Positions 1 to 6,095 are shown, counted from the stretch's first letter. The stretch is 16,781 nt of DNA from Candidatus Woesearchaeota archaeon (GCA_016203345.1 JACQMZ010000069.1:1-16781); one strand, 5' to 3'. The notes: generated from the sequence alone by a model not told the origin. Numbers and translations: made by a program.

Positions 1-1521
1 AGCATCACAAGATTTGCCATCTGGCCAAACGTCTATCAAACAGTCCAAGAACTACGCCCCCTGCCCTTGTTTGAGGTAGTTAATTCCGTTGGAGGAACAT
101 TCCTTGTGGGAATATCCATCATCACCCTTGGGTGGATCACTTTTCAGAACCAACCACTTCCCCGGAAAATAATTCTTGGCATCCTTCTTCTTTGGACCAT
201 AGGCATGATGTATGCGTCCACCAAAGGAGTCAGATTTCTCCTCCTTCTCGTACCGCCACTCTCGCTGGGATATGGCTTGTGCGCAGGAATGGCCCTCTCC
301 CGGATCCGCCAGCGAACCACAGGACCAATAGCTGTACGCGTATGGCAAACACTTGCCGTCATTTCTGCATTCGCAGTCATCCTTGTTTCGCAACAAGTCC
401 AAGGAGCATACAGCGTCGTCAGAGGAGACGAACCCTTCTATCACGCAGCATGGGACAACATTTTGAACACTATCCAGCAAAGCAGCCTCCCTGACGCGAT
501 CATTACTTCATGGTGGGATTATGGACACTTGTTCACGTACGGCGCCCGCAGGCCAGTGACAGCAGACGGAGGATCCCAACACAGGTCAGCCACGTACTGG
601 ACAGCACGATTCTTCACCACATCCAACGAAACTGAAGCCATGAACATACTCCGCATGCTCGACTGCGGCTCCAACCACGCGTATGACGTCCTTGAAAACA
701 CCACCCGAAACTCGCTTACTGCATACCGCATTCTTGAACAACTCCTGCCTGCCAACACCCACGACGCAACAGTCATCCTCCAAAAAGAAGGAATCGACCC
801 CGCTGCCGTTCTCCCTCTCATCAAGTGCACGCCACCACAAGCATTTGTGATCGTCTCAGGAGACATGATCTTTAAGTCCGGAGCGTGGGGGCCATTCGGC
901 ATGTGGAACGTCACACGCGCACTAACAACACAACTCGCAAGCGGCAAGCCACCGCCTCAAGCAGTTGCAGACCTCGTCCAACACCTCAACTGGACAACAA
1001 AGGAAGCAGAGGAAGAGTACGAACGCATCGCTCAAACAGACAACATCAAGGAATACATCTCGCCCCTCATAAGCTATGACGAAACCATTGGCAACTGCAT
1101 CAATGACAGCGAAGGGCTCTTATGCGCAAATGGCGTACGCTTCAATCTCGCCAACCGTACAGGCAAGCTGATTGCTGCAAATAAGCCAATCCCTGTTGTC
1201 GCGCCCTTGCCCGACGGCACACTTTCCGTAACTGGAGCAACAGGAGCAGAAACCGCATATGCCCTGCTTATTCCCATTGGAGACCGGTATGAAAGCATAC
1301 TCGCAAGCAAACCGCTTGCCACAAGCATGTTTGCCAAACTCTACTTCTACCGCGGACTCGGGCTCAAACACTTCAAACTCCTCACCTGGAAACCCACACT
1401 TTCCCAAGGAGCAATTTTTGCGTATCGCGTGGACTGGACTGGAAATCAAACTACTCTTATCGACAACGCGTTTCCTGAATTCGGCGCTTCACGCCGCATT
1501 CAAGGAAAAGCGGGACAATAG
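1..1521 (+). CDS. aglB: Oligosaccharyltransferase AglB/STT3, C-terminal part (5' end cut by window)
   Basis: The frame is open from the first base, so the true start lies upstream; 506 residues are visible. STT3/AglB is the membrane-embedded catalytic subunit that moves a glycan from a dolichol lipid to Asn in N-X-S/T sites of exported proteins. Visible here: three to four hydrophobic segments in the first 140 residues (ending around the run with WQTLAVISAFAVILVS), then the soluble catalytic domain carrying the family signature WWDYG (nt 511-525) within SWWDYGHLFTYGARRP, followed by TADGGSQH, the equivalent of the usual ADN(N)TW segment. The C-terminal ~250 residues are poorly conserved. The upstream WPNVYQTVQEL also fits STT3 external loops. 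Its substrates plausibly include the secreted proteins encoded elsewhere in this window (inference). A hairpin repeat (1546-1594) follows the stop codon. Confidence 0.93.
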   Translation, partial: SITRFAIWPNVYQTVQELRPLPLFEVVNSVGGTFLVGISIITLGWITFQNQPLPRKIILGILLLWTIGMMYASTKGVRFLLLLVPPLSLGYGLCAGMALSRIRQRTTGPIAVRVWQTLAVISAFAVILVSQQVQGAYSVVRGDEPFYHAAWDNILNTIQQSSLPDAIITSWWDYGHLFTYGARRPVTADGGSQHRSATYWTARFFTTSNETEAMNILRMLDCGSNHAYDVLENTTRNSLTAYRILEQLLPANTHDATVILQKEGIDPAAVLPLIKCTPPQAFVIVSGDMIFKSGAWGPFGMWNVTRALTTQLASGKPPPQAVADLVQHLNWTTKEAEEEYERIAQTDNIKEYISPLISYDETIGNCINDSEGLLCANGVRFNLANRTGKLIAANKPIPVVAPLPDGTLSVTGATGAETAYALLIPIGDRYESILASKPLATSMFAKLYFYRGLGLKHFKLLTWKPTLSQGAIFAYRVDWTGNQTTLIDNAFPEFGASRRIQGKAGQ

Positions 1522-1545
1522 GTGCATTCATCATGTTATCGTTCC

Positions 1546-1594
1546 CAGTTTTCTCGTGTGACCGCGCCGAAGGCAAGGGAACTCGAGAAAACTG
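1546..1594. repeat. Intergenic hairpin repeat, class 1 (copy G)
   Basis: CAGTTTTCTCG (1546-1556) is perfectly complementary to CGAGAAAACTG (1584-1594), 11 bp with a 27-nt loop. The loop matches the reverse complement of the 27-nt loop of copy A (4524-4550) at 22 of 27 positions, although the stems differ. It follows the aglB stop by 24 nt and precedes the GTPase promoter, so it may also act as a terminator. Confidence 0.8.
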
Positions 1595-1603
1595 TGTGGA
1601 AAA

Positions 1604-1613
1604 GTATTTAAAC
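1604..1613 (+). promoter_or_regulatory. Archaeal TATA promoter of GTPase operon
   Basis: GTATTTAAAC with purine-rich sequence upstream (BRE-like). Predicted transcription start near 1635 gives a ~14-nt leader holding a GGCGGTG ribosome binding site (1638-1644) just before ATG 1649. Confidence 0.6.
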
Positions 1614-1648
1614 ACATCCTTGCACAAGCTCCCAAACGGCGGTGTGTC

Positions 1649-2284
1649 ATGATATCACGATTTACAACCTGGATTTCAAAACTCTTCTCCAACTTCTCAC
1701 AAAAAAAAACCATGAAGCTCGGCATTTATGGCCCGCCTAACTCTGGCAAAACAACCCTTGCAAACAAAATCTGCCAAGACTGGCTTGGACAAAACCTGGG
1801 AAGCGTCTCACCCATCGCGCACGAAACACGCGAAGTCCAAATCAAGGAAAGCCTCAGCATCAAATCAAAAGACGGCCGCGAACTCGTGTTCAACCTCGTC
1901 GACACGCCCGGCATTGCCACCCGCATAGACTTTGAAGACTTCCTCAAAGCAGGAATGAGCGAAGGCAAAGCAAAAAAACGCGCGCGCGAAGCCACCAAAG
2001 GAGTCATCGATGCCATCAAATGGCTTGATGAAATGGACACCGTCCTGGTAGTCCTCGATGCCACATCAGACCCTTACTCCCAAGTAAACATCACCATCAT
2101 CGGAAATCTCGCCGCACGAAACATTCCCGTGCTTGTGGTCGCCAACAAAACAGACCTGCGAAAGTCCAACTTGAAAAAAGTCCAAGCAGCATTCCCCCAA
2201 TATGAAGTCATCGGCATTTCAGCCAAATACGGCAAAAACGTCGATGAATTGTACGAAACACTTTTCAAACTCGCCAACAGGTGA
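1649..2284 (+). CDS. Era-like archaeal GTP-binding protein (partner of DUF2073)
   Basis: A 211-aa small GTPase. Motifs in order: G1 GPPNSGKT (residues 28-35), a switch region with HETREVQ (58-64, T60 as G2 candidate), G3 DTPG (85-88), G4 NKTD (166-169), G5 SAK (191-193). The first 21 residues form an amphipathic stretch (FTTWISKLFSNF) then lysines, as in euryarchaeal members, which supports the upstream ATG 1649 over ATG 1712 and suggests membrane-surface attachment (inference). Archaeal members are typically encoded next to DUF2073 and a Zn-ribbon protein; from memory these partner families carry the names OapB/ArvB and OapC/ArvC in Pfam, but I am not certain of that or of the proposed membrane/vesicle role. 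Here DUF2073 follows after 7 nt and the Zn-ribbon gene is 1.4 kb away. The exact biochemical role is unknown. Confidence 0.88.
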   Translation: MISRFTTWISKLFSNFSQKKTMKLGIYGPPNSGKTTLANKICQDWLGQNLGSVSPIAHETREVQIKESLSIKSKDGRELVFNLVDTPGIATRIDFEDFLKAGMSEGKAKKRAREATKGVIDAIKWLDEMDTVLVVLDATSDPYSQVNITIIGNLAARNIPVLVVANKTDLRKSNLKKVQAAFPQYEVIGISAKYGKNVDELYETLFKLANR

Positions 2285-2291
2285 ACAAAAG

Positions 2292-2678
2292 ATGGTGACC
2301 TTACATTTTGTCCCGTACACGGACATCGAAGCACTCAGCAGTATAGGACGCATCAGGCACTTGCTCAACTTCGCGAAGCAAAACAAGATCGTCCTCCTCC
2401 AAGGCAGACTCCGCAAAGAAGAAGAAGCAGAACTCATCAAAGTCACCATGGAAGAAATCAACAAAGAATTCCGCGGCATCGAACTCGCAGTCATCAACCC
2501 CACACAAACAGCAGAAGACACGCTGTCCAAACTAAAGTACGACTTTCTCGGCATGATCTTGGGCGATCGCAGCGGGTTGACCATCATTGGACCGGCAAGC
2601 GTGGTCAAAGCCATCTCGAAAGACCCGCACAAGATAGAACTCTACACGCAAGAGGTCAAGCGCAAGCGGAGACGGTGA
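2292..2678 (+). CDS. DUF2073 family protein
   Basis: A 128-aa protein that resembles the archaeal DUF2073 family: starts MVTLHFVPYTDIEALSSIG, then an RIRHLL...KIVLLQGRL segment, a charged helix with EEEAELIKVTMEEI, and a C-terminal part containing LGDRSGLTIIGPA before a basic tail (VKRKRRR). No catalytic motif is evident. I place the start at ATG 2292 because AGGTGA (2279-2284), which overlaps the end of the GTPase gene, is a good ribosome binding site 7 nt away; the longer in-frame reading to 2202 would overlap the GTPase by 83 nt with unrelated sequence. Tight spacing indicates co-translation with the GTPase. Function unknown; family and context imply a partner of that GTPase. Confidence 0.82.
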   Translation: MVTLHFVPYTDIEALSSIGRIRHLLNFAKQNKIVLLQGRLRKEEEAELIKVTMEEINKEFRGIELAVINPTQTAEDTLSKLKYDFLGMILGDRSGLTIIGPASVVKAISKDPHKIELYTQEVKRKRRR

Positions 2679-2696
2679 GAGGACTACGATGGGCAC

Positions 2697-3512
2697 ATGA
2701 AAATTATTGACGCGCACGTGCATACAAACTTCCGCCATCGGGGAGCAGCCGAATTTTCAAAGGAAAAGAAGATTCCCTTTTCATGGGACGACCTGCAACA
2801 CCAGCTTGACCAGCACAACGTGGTTGGCGCAGTCATCATCACCACAGACCACGACGATCCCACACCAGGCGAAGCAGCATTGCTGACAAGCCAACGAAAA
2901 CAGGACGCGCGCCTTTTTCCTGTGTGCAGCATACACCCAGATAATACGTCTCGTGCAGATGTGCACAAAGTTGAACAGCTTCTTCAAACAGGTAAACTCT
3001 TCGGGATTAAAATATTTCCCGGCTACCATCCTGTGTACCCAAGCGATAAACGGTACCACGCTTTTTACGAGCTTGCTGGAAAATACGAAGTGCCAGTCAT
3101 CGTTCACACAGGCGACACGTTCGGCAGCCACCACCTTGTCAAATACGCCCACCCCCTTGACGTGGATGAAATCGCAGTCAAGTTTCCACAAACAACCTTC
3201 ATCCTCGCCCACCTCGGCAACCCCTGGGTGCGGGACGCAGCAGAACTAGTGTACAAAAACGAAAACGTGTACGCAGACCTGTCTGCCTTCTGCCTGTCAC
3301 ACCCAGGCAGGCACGACCTCCAAAGGATCGTCCACGACATCACCTTCGCCCTCAATTATTCCGGACGCCCAGACAAATTCCTCTTCGGCACAGACTGGCC
3401 ACTCGTCGGCATCGGCTCATACATAGACGTCATCAAGAAAGCAATCCCCCGAAAACACCACCAACAAGTATTTTTTGAGAATGCGAACAGGGTGTTTAAG
3501 ATGGGGTTGTGA
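2697..3512 (+). CDS. Metal-dependent amidohydrolase, TIM-barrel (amidohydrolase-2/ACMSD-like)
   Basis: A 271-aa member of the amidohydrolase-2 group. Metal-site landmarks are all present: DAHVH at the N-terminus (H7, H9), HTGD after strand 5 region (H137), AHLGN (H172) and GTDWP (D233), plus the usual ENANRVF near the C-terminus. GIKIFPG (K105) may mark another barrel strand. Such enzymes hydrolyse or decarboxylate small cyclic or acyl substrates using Zn or Mn; the substrate cannot be read from sequence. The gene starts 18 nt after DUF2073, with GGTGAGAGG (2674-2682) as a possible ribosome binding site, so it is probably the third gene of the GTPase operon. It separates that pair from its Zn-ribbon partner, which is an unusual gene order as far as I recall. 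Confidence 0.87.
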   Translation: MKIIDAHVHTNFRHRGAAEFSKEKKIPFSWDDLQHQLDQHNVVGAVIITTDHDDPTPGEAALLTSQRKQDARLFPVCSIHPDNTSRADVHKVEQLLQTGKLFGIKIFPGYHPVYPSDKRYHAFYELAGKYEVPVIVHTGDTFGSHHLVKYAHPLDVDEIAVKFPQTTFILAHLGNPWVRDAAELVYKNENVYADLSAFCLSHPGRHDLQRIVHDITFALNYSGRPDKFLFGTDWPLVGIGSYIDVIKKAIPRKHHQQVFFENANRVFKMGL

Positions 3513-3690
3513 GCAGTCGCGACAAATCACCATTAATTTTCATAACGATCGGCGTGCTTTGGGCGTCTATTAAAAGCTTACTGTCGTTGAATCGGAAAGT
3601 TTGCGGACTGCACCGAAATTCTTACGGTAAAACCGCCAAAACGCTTTTGAATCGTTAAAAGAAAATAAGAAGTGCACTCGCGCGTGCACC
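3513..3690. other. Non-coding stretch with structured segment upstream of the tRNA
   Basis: No credible gene. It holds a TATA-like CTATTAAAAG (3567-3576), a nested hairpin at 3596-3647 (AAAG/CTTT, GCGG/CCGC, ACCG/CGGT) flanked by direct copies of TTGAATCG (3587-3594 and 3647-3654), the tRNA promoter, and a GTGCAC/GTGCAC hairpin (3672-3689) abutting the tRNA. A small RNA starting near 3598 is possible but unproven. Confidence 0.5.
3653..3662 (+). promoter_or_regulatory. TATA box of intron-containing tRNA
   Basis: CGTTAAAAGA lies about 35 nt before the tRNA 5' end, so transcription would begin near 3683, a few nt before the mature 5' end. Confidence 0.5.
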
Positions 3691-3692
3691 TC

Positions 3693-4024
3693 GCCGGCGT
3701 GTGGTGAATCAGGCAAGCCGGCAGCTTGACCCGCTGCTGCCCGAGAGGGCGTCTGGGTTCAAATACCTTCCGCTCAAACTTTCAGAAAGTTTGATCAAAT
3801 GCGCTCTGAGTTCAGTCGGCAGAAACATTTCATCCACTGCCTTTCTTCAAAAGGCAGAGTCGAGACTTTTCTGCCTCCTTCACTCAGTCGCGCAATACGC
3901 TGTAGTTCGGAGGGTTGGCATGCAGTGACAACCCTCCTTAAGTGCTTTGGATCCTAACCTTTTGCAAAGGTTAGGTTTGAATAGATTGCGGTCTCCCGCA
4001 AGATTGAAACTCCCAGCGCCGGCG
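3693..4024 (+). tRNA. Type II tRNA interrupted in the T loop by a BHB intron (Leu/Ser-like body, anticodon GAC)
   Basis: Exons 3693-3763 and 4011-4024 join to an 85-nt class II tRNA. Acceptor GCCGGCG (3693-3699) pairs with CGCCGGC (4017-4023); flanks T3691, C3692 also pair with G4024, A4025. D stem GGT/GCC with G13-A22 type pair and loop containing AA..GG (A14, A15, G18, G19); anticodon arm GCAGC-TTGACCC-GCTGC (3721-3737); variable arm GCCC-GAGA-GGGC (3739-3750); T stem CTGGG (3753-3757)/CCCAG (4012-4016). After intron removal the T loop is the standard TTCAAAT. A15-T48 can form the Levitt pair. No CCA is encoded, normal for archaea, and a T-run (4027-4031) follows. Oddities: three nt instead of two between acceptor and D stem, discriminator G, anticodon reading GAC (Val) with C at 37, although long variable arms belong to Leu and Ser. 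The body resembles bacterial-type tRNA-Leu(GAG). Identity is therefore unassigned; a tRNA-derived pseudogene is possible. Confidence 0.75.
3764..4010 (+). other. 247-nt bulge-helix-bulge tRNA intron at position 59/60
   Basis: Junctions form a canonical hBHBh' motif: exon helix CTGGG/CCCAG; central 4-bp helix TTCA (3758-3761) with TGAA (4005-4008); 5' bulge AA^T (3762-3764) and 3' bulge AC^T (4009-4011), each cut after its second nt; then A3765-T4004, a C-A mismatch, and CTT (3767-3769)/AAG (4000-4002) on the intron side. The tRNA splicing endonuclease would therefore excise 3764-4010. Introns at this T-loop site are known to me from Thermoproteales, but are usually far shorter. There is no intron protein. 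The insert is a chain of strong hairpins: TCAAACTTT/AAAGTTTGA (3774-3794), CTGCCTTT/AAAGGCAG (3838-3857 region), GGAGGGTTG/CAACCCTCC (3909-3937), CCTAACCTTT/AAAGGTTAGG (3953-3975), TTGCGG/CCGCAA (3986-4001). Confidence 0.7.
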
Positions 4025-4025
4025 A

Positions 4026-4031
4026 CTTTTT
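4026..4031 (+). terminator. T-run after tRNA
   Basis: CTTTTT directly follows the tRNA 3' end; archaeal RNA polymerase terminates on short T-runs, so this fits the end of the tRNA transcript. Confidence 0.5.
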
Positions 4032-4093
4032 CCTCAGCCCAGTTGTGAATGAGAGAGGCGAACTCTGCGACGCACTGGAAGCTGATAGAAACT

Positions 4094-4103
4094 CTTAAAA
4101 ACC
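4094..4103 (+). promoter_or_regulatory. TATA box of Zn-ribbon gene
   Basis: CTTAAAAACC is centred 26 nt before ATG 4124, predicting a leaderless mRNA that starts at the initiation codon. Confidence 0.65.
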
Positions 4104-4123
4104 AACTCTCCCCCTTTTTGTGC

Positions 4124-4501
4124 ATGCCACACCAATGCGTGAGATGCAGCACAATGTTTGAAGATGGCGCCACAGAAATCCTCAAAGGGTGCTCGTGCGG
4201 AGCGCGGTTATTCTTCTACATCAAGAAAGAAAAACTCGAACAGGCAACGAAGGACATACAAGTTTCGCTTGGTCCTGAACAAAAACAGCAAATCGAGCAG
4301 GATGTGTACGCCATGCTTGACGTTGAACAGCCAGACATCCCTGTCGTGCTGGATTTTGAAACCATCCGCATCCTTCAGCCTGGCAAATACGAGCTTGACC
4401 TTGTCCACCTCTTCAAAGGCGACCCTCTTATTTTCAAGCTGGCAGACGGCAAATATATGATAGACGTCGCTGAGACCTTTGCAAGGATGAAAAAGAAATG
4501 A
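4124..4501 (+). CDS. Zn-ribbon protein of the archaeal GTPase/DUF2073 set (DUF2072-like)
   Basis: A 125-aa protein with an N-terminal zinc ribbon: MPHQCVRCS (C5, C8) and GCSCG (C23, C25), followed by FFYIKK, a charged linker (about residues 45-60), and a C-terminal domain with VLDFETIRILQPGKYELDL and GDPLIFKLADGKYMIDV, as in the archaeal Zn-ribbon family usually found beside DUF2073. I choose ATG 4124 because the ribbon begins right there and the TATA box is 26 nt upstream; the longer reading from 4049 would run through that promoter. Family members are expected to work with the Era-like GTPase and DUF2073 protein encoded at 1649-2678; here the gene has its own promoter and is cut off from them by the amidohydrolase and the tRNA. 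Molecular role unknown. Confidence 0.8.
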   Translation: MPHQCVRCSTMFEDGATEILKGCSCGARLFFYIKKEKLEQATKDIQVSLGPEQKQQIEQDVYAMLDVEQPDIPVVLDFETIRILQPGKYELDLVHLFKGDPLIFKLADGKYMIDVAETFARMKKK

Positions 4502-4512
4502 AGACCGTACTG

Positions 4513-4561
4513 CGAATTTTTCGAGTTCCTTCGCCTTTGGCTCAGTCACACGAAAAATTCG
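4513..4561. repeat. Intergenic hairpin repeat, class 1 (copy A)
   Basis: CGAATTTTTCG (4513-4523) pairs with CGAAAAATTCG (4551-4561), 11 bp, loop 27 nt starting AGTTCC and containing a GCC-TTT-GGC mini-hairpin. It lies 12 nt after the Zn-ribbon stop and 43 nt before copy B. Confidence 0.85.
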
Positions 4562-4604
4562 GGTGAAATAATGGAGTAAAGAGAATAACTTCGTTCTTTT
4601 CCCC

Positions 4605-4652
4605 CGAATTTTGCTGAACGAAGGCACAAAGTGCCTGAGTTCGCAAAATTCG
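4605..4652. repeat. Intergenic hairpin repeat, class 2 (copy B)
   Basis: CGAATTTTGC (4605-4614)/GCAAAATTCG (4643-4652), then a bulged T (4615), GAAC/GTTC, a symmetric GA/GA internal loop, AGGCAC/GTGCCT and an AAA loop. The same layout with different inner stem recurs at 6232-6276. It ends 12 nt before the promoter of the small cysteine-protein gene. Confidence 0.85.
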
Positions 4653-4660
4653 TAAGCGAA

Positions 4661-4672
4661 ATATTTATATAC
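4661..4672 (+). promoter_or_regulatory. TATA box of first small Cys-protein gene
   Basis: ATATTTATATAC, predicted start near 4693, followed by GAGGTGA (4708-4714), a strong ribosome binding site 5 nt before ATG 4720. Confidence 0.6.
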
Positions 4673-4719
4673 TTGAGAGAGAATATCCATCGTATCATAT
4701 TTAAAATGAGGTGAATCAA

Positions 4720-5043
4720 ATGGATGAAAACAAGCTGTCCTTTGTTGTGCTTGGCGTTGTAGCCTTAATTGCGGTTATCGGACTCGCCCTTGTGCTTGGC
4801 GGTGGAAGCTCAGCCACTGGCAAAATCGTGACCATGGCAGGATGCGACTCCCCCTCAACACCAGTTCTCACAAGGCCAGGAGAAAATCCCAACTTCCTCC
4901 CCCAGTGGACCGAAGCAAAGTATACCTGTGACAAGGCATCAGGAGTAGACGACTACGGTTACGAAACTTGGTGTTGCACACCACCTGCAAACGTGCCTGT
5001 CAGCCAAAGGTACAAGGGTGTACCGATCTTAGGATACGATTAG
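4720..5043 (+). CDS. Small membrane-anchored cysteine protein (107 aa)
   Basis: Not a family I can name. Residues 6-28 (LSFVVLGVVALIAVIGLALV) are one hydrophobic helix, either a membrane anchor or uncleaved signal, followed by a Gly/Ser linker and an extracytoplasmic domain with four cysteines: C42, C70 and the pair C85-C86 in ETWCCTPP. The GAGGTGA site decides for ATG 4720 rather than the in-frame GTG 4711, which sits inside it. The layout (N-terminal helix, Thr/Pro-rich region, late adjacent cysteines then x-P) resembles the proteins at 6376 and 9384, so it is probably a more distant relative. A disulfide-stabilised surface peptide is a reasonable guess. Convergent with the coiled-coil gene at 5153; the gap contains T-rich repeats and hairpin C. 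Confidence 0.72.
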   Translation: MDENKLSFVVLGVVALIAVIGLALVLGGGSSATGKIVTMAGCDSPSTPVLTRPGENPNFLPQWTEAKYTCDKASGVDDYGYETWCCTPPANVPVSQRYKGVPILGYD

Positions 5044-5047
5044 AAAT

Positions 5048-5112
5048 ATTGTTCTTTCTTGATTTTTATCTTTCTTGATTTTTATTCTTCCTTGATTCAT
5101 CGTCTTTTTTAG
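5048..5112 (+). terminator. T-rich repeated terminator region
   Basis: Three imperfect copies of a unit near TTCTTGATTTTTAT, ending in CGTCTTTTTT (5101-5110). Repeated T-runs like this are typical archaeal termination signals and lie just after the stop at 5043. Confidence 0.55.
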
Positions 5113-5115
5113 GCC

Positions 5116-5155
5116 TAAAATTTTCGGAGTGAGCCATGCGAACTCGAAAATTTTA
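5116..5155. repeat. Intergenic hairpin repeat, class 1 (copy C)
   Basis: TAAAATTTTCG (5116-5126)/CGAAAATTTTA (5145-5155), perfect 11 bp with an 18-nt loop. Read on the minus strand, GAGTTCGCATGGCTCACTC (5145-5127) differs from copy F (9318-9335 region) by one extra T. The right arm includes the stop codon of the gene on the minus strand, so it may serve as a bidirectional terminator between convergent genes. Confidence 0.82.
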
Positions 5156-5677
5156 TCCTCTCAAATACTTCACCAGCTTCTCCGACGCGCTCAAGCGCGA
5201 ATCATCTGACTTGTACGTCTGCTCCTTCTTCTGCCGTTCATAAATTTCCTGCCTGGCGGCTTCCACAAAATTCTCCTGATACTTGTTCAAATCGTTCTCC
5301 TGAATCACTTTTTCATAAAACAACGTGCTCAACCGCTTGTAAATCTCATCTGTCGACTTGTCGTGCAAACGCTGGTGGATCTGCTGAGGCGAAGGAACCT
5401 GCTCAACCTGCCCTTCCAACGTGGCAGAAACAGGAGTCTCCAGTTTCTCCTCCACAGTCTTCTGCTTCACGGAAGGCACGCGCACCCGCGACAACAGCAC
5501 AACGTCACGCTCGCCAGCAGAAATTGACTGTTCGACATCTGCCTGGTCAAGCTCAAGCGTGTGCAACCTTTTTTTCAGCATATCCTGTTCCTCCTTCAGC
5601 TTCACTTTCAATTCCTGCAATGCCTTAAGCCTGTCCTGAGGAGACAACTTGTCCAACGATTCCCAATCTACTGCCAT
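5153..5677 (-). CDS. Coiled-coil protein of unknown function (174 aa)
   Basis: No recognisable family. Residues 10-55 are a strongly charged heptad-like region (RLKALQELKVKLKEEQDMLKK onwards) that should form a coiled coil; the middle (60-100) is low-complexity with P, V, Q, E; the C-terminal half is again helical and charged (IYKRLSTLFYEKVIQENDL, then ARQEIYERQKKE) and ends SASEKLVKYLRG. There are no cysteines, signal peptide or membrane segment, so it should be cytoplasmic. ATG 5677 is 26 nt downstream of a minus-strand TATA box, so the message is probably leaderless. It may be a scaffold or an accessory structural protein, but the sequence does not say which. Its promoter nearly touches the end of the gene at 5709. 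Confidence 0.72.
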   Translation of the reverse strand: MAVDWESLDKLSPQDRLKALQELKVKLKEEQDMLKKRLHTLELDQADVEQSISAGERDVVLLSRVRVPSVKQKTVEEKLETPVSATLEGQVEQVPSPQQIHQRLHDKSTDEIYKRLSTLFYEKVIQENDLNKYQENFVEAARQEIYERQKKEQTYKSDDSRLSASEKLVKYLRG

Positions 5678-5696
5678 ATTAGTAGAAAAAAGAACT

Positions 5697-5708
5697 GCCT
5701 TTATAGAG
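5697..5708 (-). promoter_or_regulatory. TATA box of coiled-coil gene
   Basis: Minus-strand CTCTATAAAGGC, centred 26 nt before ATG 5677. Confidence 0.6.
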
Positions 5709-6095
5709 CTAGCGCTTCACGTCGTGCTTTGTAAACAAGCCCAACACACGGTAAAGCTCACACCCGTTCGCCGCATTCAGGTCAGACAGCAAAGACAATA
5801 CTGACTTGACAGCAGCGCTATCAGCGTAATCCATTGGATCATTCCGAGTACGCAACCAGAAACTTGAAATGCACGACCTCAAGCGCCGCTTGCAACCATC
5901 CACATAAAAACGAAAATCGCGCACCAAATCATACGCCTCATCAGGATTGAACTCGTCTTGCACACATCCCGGACGTTTTCGGCCAATCATGTATACTTGC
6001 GGTTGACCTGTTGGCATGACGTCTACGTATTCTCTGTCGTTACAAAAACGGTCACCTGCAACAATCACGTCCGAACGCACCTTGATAATGGTCAT
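5709..6095 (-). CDS. Hypothetical protein (128 aa)
   Basis: Unrecognised. It begins MTIIKVRSDVIVAGDRFCND and has five cysteines spread through the chain, a middle region rich in aromatic and basic residues (DLVRDFRFYVDGCKRRLRSC), and a helical C-terminal part (AAVKSVLSLLSDLNAANGCEL). No signal peptide or membrane helix is evident, and cysteine spacing does not fit a known ribbon, so zinc binding is unproven. ATG 6095 is 26 nt from a minus-strand TATA box, which supports both the start and a leaderless transcript. It probably forms its own transcription unit, because the next gene downstream (5153-5677) has its own promoter between 5697 and 5708. It is divergent from the small Cys-protein gene at 6376. 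Confidence 0.62.
   Translation of the reverse strand: MTIIKVRSDVIVAGDRFCNDREYVDVMPTGQPQVYMIGRKRPGCVQDEFNPDEAYDLVRDFRFYVDGCKRRLRSCISSFWLRTRNDPMDYADSAAVKSVLSLLSDLNAANGCELYRVLGLFTKHDVKR

Noticed and set aside
2202..2291. Longer DUF2073 start
   Set aside because: Sequence is the GTPase gene read in another frame; ATG 2292 has a proper ribosome binding site.
3701..3928. 75-aa open frame across the tRNA and intron
   Set aside because: It overlaps tRNA exons and hairpins, has no promoter or RBS and no recognisable protein features.
3764..4011. Group I intron in the tRNA
   Set aside because: TCAAAT at the 5' site can pair with GTTTGA (3789-3794) with a U-G pair, as in P1, but the intron would not end in G, and no P3-P7 core could be placed. 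The BHB motif fits exactly.
3693..4024. tRNA-Sec or allo-tRNA
   Set aside because: The acceptor can be stretched to 9 bp, but the D stem is short (3 bp), the T stem is 5 bp and the anticodon is not TCA.
3590..4025. RNase P RNA or SRP RNA
   Set aside because: I could not find the conserved GAGGAAAGTC-type or GGAAGCAGC-type cores; the tRNA model explains the main helices.
4513..4652. CRISPR array or riboswitch
   Set aside because: There is no regular repeat-spacer pattern, and the hairpins end before the promoter, so they are not in the leader of the downstream gene.
4711..4719. GTG start of the first small Cys protein
   Set aside because: The GTG is part of the GAGGTGA ribosome binding site for ATG 4720.
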